In this document: positions 60,606 to 64,000 of the stretch, piece by piece | How the letters are laid out: every line of letters starts with the position of its first letter | How positions within the stretch are numbered: the stretch's first letter is position 1 | NCBI RefSeq assembly: GCF_016862315.1 | Contig: NZ_BOMS01000023.1 | Coordinates: 45,073 to 109,072, forward strand | Direction of reading: 5' to 3' | Origin: Actinoplanes palleronii | GTDB taxonomy: Bacteria; Actinomycetota; Actinomycetes; Mycobacteriales; Micromonosporaceae | Length of the DNA: 64,000 bases | The notes under the pieces: generated by a model | What the model saw: the letters and a program-made list of their open reading frames with translations, nothing else | What the model was told of the DNA's origin: nothing | Databases searched by the model: none | Program-made: the position numbers and the translations under genes

Positions 60606-60701
60606 GGCCGCGCTGCGGTCCGGGGGTGGGCGGTGTCGCGGGGCCTCATGGGCGGGACTTGGCTTGTAGCCTGCGGGCGGGCGCTCCGTATTCGTACCGA
60701 A
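60606..60701 (-). repeat. Dispersed intergenic repeat A, inverted copy
   Basis: Reverse complement of repeat A: core GGCTTGTAGCCTGCG at 60661-60675, ending CGTACCGAA (60693-60701). Together with the E hairpins it makes a repeat-dense tract between the symporter and folD. Confidence 0.78.
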
Positions 60702-60814
60702 TAATGGCGAATCTGGAGCCGCAGCCGGCAGGGACGGAGCAACGGTCTGGAGTGATATTTCGGGTATTCCTGGAGGCGGACCCCCGCTGAGCCGGCGCGC
60801 GGCCACGTCCGGCA

Positions 60815-60905
60815 TCCTGGGAGGCAAGCAGCGACTGGCGGCACGAGGATGGTCCAACCATCGGGGAGCTCGTCACGGGAGTCGACCGCCTGGGCTCCCC
60901 GGCTT
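60815..60905 (+). ncRNA. ZTP (pfl) riboswitch upstream of folD
   Basis: Conserved pfl-motif blocks appear in order: GCGACTGGCG (60831-60840), a small ATGGTCCAACCAT hairpin (60849-60861), CGGGGAGC (60862-60869) and the downstream pseudoknot strand CCGCCTGGGC (60886-60895), 25 bp before the folD ATG. This aptamer senses ZTP/ZMP, which rise when 10-formyl-tetrahydrofolate is short, and turns on one-carbon genes. Recognised by motif; the exact ends are approximate. Confidence 0.88.
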
Positions 60906-60920
60906 CAGGAGCAGACAGAC

Positions 60921-61793
60921 ATGACCACCGAAACCACCGGCGCCCGTCTCCTGCCCGGCGCACCGGTCGCCGAGGCCGTGCTGGCCGACGTCCGGGACCG
61001 GGTCGCCCGCCTCAAGGAGCGCGGTGTCCGGCCCAGCCTGGCCACCATTCTGGTCGGCGACGACGACGCCAGCGCCGGGTACATCCGGATCAAGCAGAAG
61101 CAGGCCGCCGAGCTGGGCTTCGAGTCGCCGCACGAGCACCTCAGCGGCGACCTCAGCCAGGCCGACCTGCTCAAGGTGATCGCCGGGTTCAACGACGACA
61201 AGAACGTGCACGGCGTGCTGATCCAGTACCCGATCCCGGCGCACCTCGACTATGACGCCGCGCTGCAGACCCTCGACCCCGACAAGGACGTCGACGGGAT
61301 GCACCCGCTCAACATGGGCCGGCTCGCGGTCGGCCTGCCCGGCCCGCTGCCCTGCACCCCGGCCGGCATCGAGGCACTGCTGGCGCACCACGGCATCGAG
61401 ATCTCCGGTCGTGAGGTGGTCATTCTCGGTCGGGGCGCCACGCTCGGCCGGCCGCTCGCGATGCTGCTCGCGCAGAAGCGCCCGACCGCGAACGCCGCCG
61501 TCACCGTCGTGCACACCGGGGTGAAGGACTGGCCGCGGTACACGCAGCGCGCCGAGATCCTGATCGCCGCGGCCGGCGTGCCCGGCATCATCCAGCCGGA
61601 ACACGTCAAGCCGGGCGCCGTGGTGATCGGCGCGGGTGTCCGCTACGAGGGCCGGCGTCTGCTGCCGGACGTGGACGAGTCGTGCGCCGAGGTGGCCGGG
61701 GCGATCACGCCGCGGGTCGGCGGGGTCGGGCCGACCACCGTCGCCATGCTGTTCCGCAACGCCGTCTCCGCCGCGGAGCGCGCCAACCCGTGA
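60921..61793 (+). CDS. folD: Methylene-THF dehydrogenase / cyclohydrolase
   Basis: 290 residues: GYIRIKQKQAAELG substrate lysine segment, GVLIQYPIPAHLD, the DKDVDGMHPLNMGRLA motif, PCTPAGIEALL and a Rossmann site VILGRGATLGRPLAMLL. Makes 10-formyl-THF, matching the ZTP riboswitch that precedes it: when purine synthesis stalls for lack of formyl groups, FolD would be induced. It ends 16 bp before the palindrome at 61809. Confidence 0.95.
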   Translation: MTTETTGARLLPGAPVAEAVLADVRDRVARLKERGVRPSLATILVGDDDASAGYIRIKQKQAAELGFESPHEHLSGDLSQADLLKVIAGFNDDKNVHGVLIQYPIPAHLDYDAALQTLDPDKDVDGMHPLNMGRLAVGLPGPLPCTPAGIEALLAHHGIEISGREVVILGRGATLGRPLAMLLAQKRPTANAAVTVVHTGVKDWPRYTQRAEILIAAAGVPGIIQPEHVKPGAVVIGAGVRYEGRRLLPDVDESCAEVAGAITPRVGGVGPTTVAMLFRNAVSAAERANP

Positions 61794-61808
61794 CGGCCGG
61801 CTCGCTGA

Positions 61809-61844
61809 TCACCTACCCGGCGTACTGATACGCCGGGTAGGTGA
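61809..61844. terminator. Perfect palindrome ending folD and the ene-reductase gene
   Basis: TCACCTACCCGGCGTA and TACGCCGGGTAGGTGA are perfect 16-bp arms around CTGA. The stop and last nine codons of the ene-reductase gene lie in it (61813-), so coding and terminator sequence coincide. It can act on both strands. Confidence 0.8.
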
Positions 61845-62886
61845 GGTAGCCCGCGTCCCCGCCCTGATAGAACGTCGCCTCGTCGACCGGCGCCAGCGGG
61901 ACGCCGGTCCGCAGCCGCTCCACCAGATCAGGGTTGGCGATGAACCCCCGGCCGAAACTGATCAGCTCGGCGCCGAGCCCCAGCCACTCCTCGGCCTCCT
62001 CCCGCCCGGTCTGCTTCGGCCCCATCGGCAGCACCGGGTTCATGATCAGAACCCCGGGCCAGATGCGGCGCAAGGTGGTCAGCACCTCCCGGTCCGCTGT
62101 CGCTTCCAGGTGTACGTACGCGATGCGCAGCCGCGCCAGCTCCGGCAGCAGCGCGGCGTACAGCGCCGGGACGTCGTCCTCCTGCACACCCCAGAACCCG
62201 CCGCCGGGCGACAGCCGGATCCCGACCCGGCCGGCGCCGATCGCGTCCACGGTGGCCTCGACCGCCTCCACGGCGAACCGGATCCGCCCGGTCACCGACC
62301 CGCCGTACCCGTCGGTGCGCAGGTTCGCGTTCGACGACAGGAACTGCGAGATCAGGTACCCGTTCGCCCCGTGCAGCTCGACCCCGTCGAACCCGGCCTC
62401 GATCGCCCGGCGGCCGGCGCCGGCATAGGAGAGCGCGTGTTCGGCGATCTCCGGCAGGGCCAGCGCTCGGGGCACCGGCGCGGGCTGCGGCCCGGTCGGC
62501 GTGAACACGTCCCCGACCGCGGCGACCGCCGACGGCCCGACCGGCTGGTGCCCGGTGGTGTCCGGATGTGACACCCGGCCGCCGTGCATCAGCTGCGCGA
62601 AGATCCGCCCGCCGTTGGTGTGCACCGCCGCGGTCACCGGCCGCCACGAGGCGACCTGCTCGTCGGTGTGCAGCCCCGGGGTGCCCGGGTTGGACTGCCC
62701 GATCAGGCTCGGCTGCACCCCTTCGCTGACGATCAGCCCGGCCGTGGCCCGCTGCGCGTAATAGCCGGCCATCGAGGGGGTGGCCAGGCCGCCGGCTGCC
62801 GCGCGTACCCGGGTCATCGGCGCCATCACCAGGCGGTTCGGCAGGCTCAGGCCGCCGAGCTGGAAACCGCTGAACAGTTCGGTCAT
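61813..62886 (-). CDS. Old yellow enzyme-family ene-reductase
   Basis: 357-residue (beta/alpha)8 FMN enzyme: LVMAPMTRVRA, AQLMHGGRVSHP, HGANGYLISQFL with the substrate-binding H/N pair, NLRTDGYGGS and SFGRGFIANP for phosphate of FMN. Reduces activated C=C bonds with NADPH; often induced by electrophiles. Divergent from a MerR regulator with a dyad between them (62929-62959), so probably under its control. C-terminus overlaps the palindrome. Confidence 0.9.
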   Translation of the reverse strand: MTELFSGFQLGGLSLPNRLVMAPMTRVRAAAGGLATPSMAGYYAQRATAGLIVSEGVQPSLIGQSNPGTPGLHTDEQVASWRPVTAAVHTNGGRIFAQLMHGGRVSHPDTTGHQPVGPSAVAAVGDVFTPTGPQPAPVPRALALPEIAEHALSYAGAGRRAIEAGFDGVELHGANGYLISQFLSSNANLRTDGYGGSVTGRIRFAVEAVEATVDAIGAGRVGIRLSPGGGFWGVQEDDVPALYAALLPELARLRIAYVHLEATADREVLTTLRRIWPGVLIMNPVLPMGPKQTGREEAEEWLGLGAELISFGRGFIANPDLVERLRTGVPLAPVDEATFYQGGDAGYLTYPAYQYAG

Positions 62887-62928
62887 CTCAGGTCCTCCGT
62901 AGGTCCCTCGGATCAGGGGGCTACGCTA

Positions 62929-62959
62929 AAACCTGACATTGACGTCAGAGGCAAGGTTT
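62929..62959. promoter_or_regulatory. MerR operator/promoter between ene-reductase and regulator genes
   Basis: AAACCT (62929-62934) and AGGTTT (62954-62959) flank the palindrome TGACGTCA (62940-62947). On the minus strand TTGCCT and TAGCGT have a 20-nt spacer, too long for ordinary sigma-70-type promoters but right for MerR activation of the ene-reductase gene. Confidence 0.75.
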
Positions 62960-62987
62960 GCGCGCCAGGTCACACCCAGGAGGCGAC

Positions 62988-63356
62988 GTGCGCATCGGAG
63001 ATCTCGCGGCCCGGGCCGGGGTCAGCGTCCGCTCGGTCCGGTACTACGAGGAGCAGGGCCTGCTCGTCAGCGTGCGCAGCCCCAGCGGGCAGCGGCACTA
63101 CACCGAGCAGGAGGTGGAGCGGGTCACCTTCATCCAGCGGCTGTACACGGCCGGGCTGTCCAGCCGGACCATCGCCGAGCTGCTGCCCTGCGTGGACACG
63201 CCGAGCCTGGAGAACTCGGACGCCGCGATGGACCGGATGAGCGAGGAACGCGACCGGTTGTCGGCCCACATCGACGACCTGATCCGCACCCGGGACGCCC
63301 TGGACCACCTGATGAGCGTCGCCTCCGCACACCGGACGACACTGACCGCAAAATAA
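62988..63356 (+). CDS. MerR-family regulator
   Basis: 122 residues: winged HTH (IGDLAARAGVSVRSVRYYEEQGLLVSVRSPSGQRHYTEQE, ~2-40) and a long dimer helix with a C-terminal tail. A single cysteine in ELLPCVDTP (~68) could be redox- or thiol-reactive, fitting a sensor for electrophiles that the neighbouring ene-reductase would detoxify. GTG start with AGGAGG 5 nt upstream. Short size rules out a separate GyrI-like ligand domain. Confidence 0.88.
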   Translation: MRIGDLAARAGVSVRSVRYYEEQGLLVSVRSPSGQRHYTEQEVERVTFIQRLYTAGLSSRTIAELLPCVDTPSLENSDAAMDRMSEERDRLSAHIDDLIRTRDALDHLMSVASAHRTTLTAK

Positions 63357-63365
63357 ACCCCCATT

Positions 63366-63470
63366 TGGTACGGATACCGAGCGCACGTCCGCAGGCTACG
63401 AGCCGAGTCCCGCCCGTGAGGCCGCGCGACACCGCACCACCCCGGACCGCCACGCGCCGCACCGTCCATC
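63366..63470 (+). repeat. Dispersed intergenic repeat A, copy 3
   Basis: Begins GGTACGGATACCGAGCGC; core CGCAGGCTACGAGCC at 63390-63404, followed by the same GAGTCCCGCCCGTGAGGCC block as copy 1. No 61-bp array follows here. Confidence 0.8.
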
Positions 63471-63563
63471 GGTGCTGAACCGGGCGTGACACGACGACGG
63501 GCGCTCTCCAGGTCGACCGGGCGAGCACCGATGGTTGCCAGCCCCTGCTCCCCCGAGCCGCCC

Positions 63564-63669
63564 GGCTGGCCCTGAGGGCTGTCACAACGGACCCGACACG
63601 GCCAGCCCGATTGCCTGAGCTGGTCCTGGCGGCCGTTAAACGGACCTAATAGCGGCCACCGGGACCAGC
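63564..63669. repeat. Pair of related hairpins sharing the loop ACGGACC
   Basis: Hairpin 1: GGCTGGCC (63564-63571) with GGCCAGCC (63600-63607). Hairpin 2: GCTGGTCC (63619-63626) with GGACCAGC (63662-63669), plus an inner GGCCG/CGGCC. Both loops carry GGC-x-GT-x-A ... ACGGACC, so the two look duplicated with selection on the loop as well as the stem. No gene on either side is certain. Confidence 0.65.
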
Positions 63670-64000
63670 CCGACCTCCCCGAATACCGCTCCGCTTAAGT
63701 TGATCTTGGTGGGGCGGTGGCGGCCGGAACCGTCTGGCCCGCGAGGGCATCACGGTCGGGGCGGTGGCGCGGGTGGCCGGGTGCCGGCGAGTACCCGGCC
63801 GTGCGCTCGCGGCCGGGATGTAACCGGCCCCGGCCGGGGGTGAACACGGTGTTTGCCCGGGGAACGTCGAGCACGATGATCGTCGGCTGGTCGCCCCTCG
63901 ATCACTTTGTGGGCGGCGGGGGTGCACGTGCCCGCTCGGATGTGTCTGTCGCTGCTGGGCGGGGCGGTGAGAGTCCGCAATGCCAGATCGCGTGCGGCTA
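63670..64000. other. Right edge, no gene supported
   Basis: 330 bp with weak codon bias. Minus-strand frames at 63646-63927 and 63750-63980 are Arg/Pro/His-rich shadows. A GTG frame open from 63924 to the edge might start a gene outside the window but has no RBS and too few residues to judge. Confidence 0.4.

Noticed and set aside
56981..60844. 1287-codon minus frame extending dxs
   Set aside because: The part beyond 58906 is antisense to the symporter gene and His/Arg/Gln/Gly-rich; dxs ends at its usual N-terminus.
63646..63980. Two short minus frames at the right edge
   Set aside because: Arg/Pro-rich, overlapping each other, without RBS or family features.

Overview
The window is 64 kb of very GC-rich DNA with strongly biased third positions, frequent GTG starts and many ATGA/GTGA stop-start overlaps. 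Together with a split LigC/polymerase pair, BsaP, DUF3000, HemQ-type heme synthesis and ECF sigma factors, this points to a chromosome segment of a filamentous actinomycete, most likely Micromonosporaceae (Actinoplanes-like). That placement is inferred from gene content and style; no marker rRNA or tRNA is present. No phage, insertion sequence, CRISPR array or tRNA was found.

Layout. 0-7.8 kb: polyphosphate-glucokinase-like ROK kinase, the biotin block (bioF-bioD on minus, bioB-bsaP on plus), two ACT-domain genes and a RibD-like reductase. 7.8-14.3 kb: three DnaA-box-like sites, then a four-gene operon predicted to encode a HerA-type ATPase, SbcD (Mre11), SbcC (Rad50) and a NurA-like nuclease, the archaeal DNA-end-resection set. 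14.3-19.3 kb: ECF sigma/anti-sigma pair followed by three exported proteins. 19.5-27.9 kb: DNA glycosylase, CorC-like membrane protein, GAF protein, diacylglycerol-kinase-like enzyme, nucleotidyltransferase, MBL hydrolase, LURP-one protein and dGTPase. 27.9-36.8 kb: TetR regulator with operator, RHH-like protein, HipA_2/DUF3037 pair, frameshifted MerR gene, LigC-type ligase, exported peptidase, primase-polymerase and an LPXTG protein. 36.9-45.3 kb: msrB, glycosyltransferase, thyA-folA, wrbA and the heme genes hemE-hemY-hemQ. 45.3-54.1 kb: membrane-anchored trypsin-like protease, RNase D, fadA-fadB and a two-component system. 54.2-64 kb: two paralogous beta-propeller proteins, dxs, dicarboxylate symporter, ZTP riboswitch with folD, and an ene-reductase/MerR divergon.

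The intergenic DNA is unusually structured. At least five repeat families recur: a ~100-bp element (A, four copies), a 61-bp palindromic tandem repeat (B, three arrays at exact 61-bp period), a ~78-bp element (C, two copies), long-stem hairpins sharing one 19-mer (D, two copies) and nested AGGGGTG hairpins (E, three copies). Most lie at 3' ends of genes, often between convergent genes, so transcription termination or RNA-end protection is the simplest idea; their function is unknown. The most notable coding system is the HerA-SbcD-SbcC-NurA-like operon.
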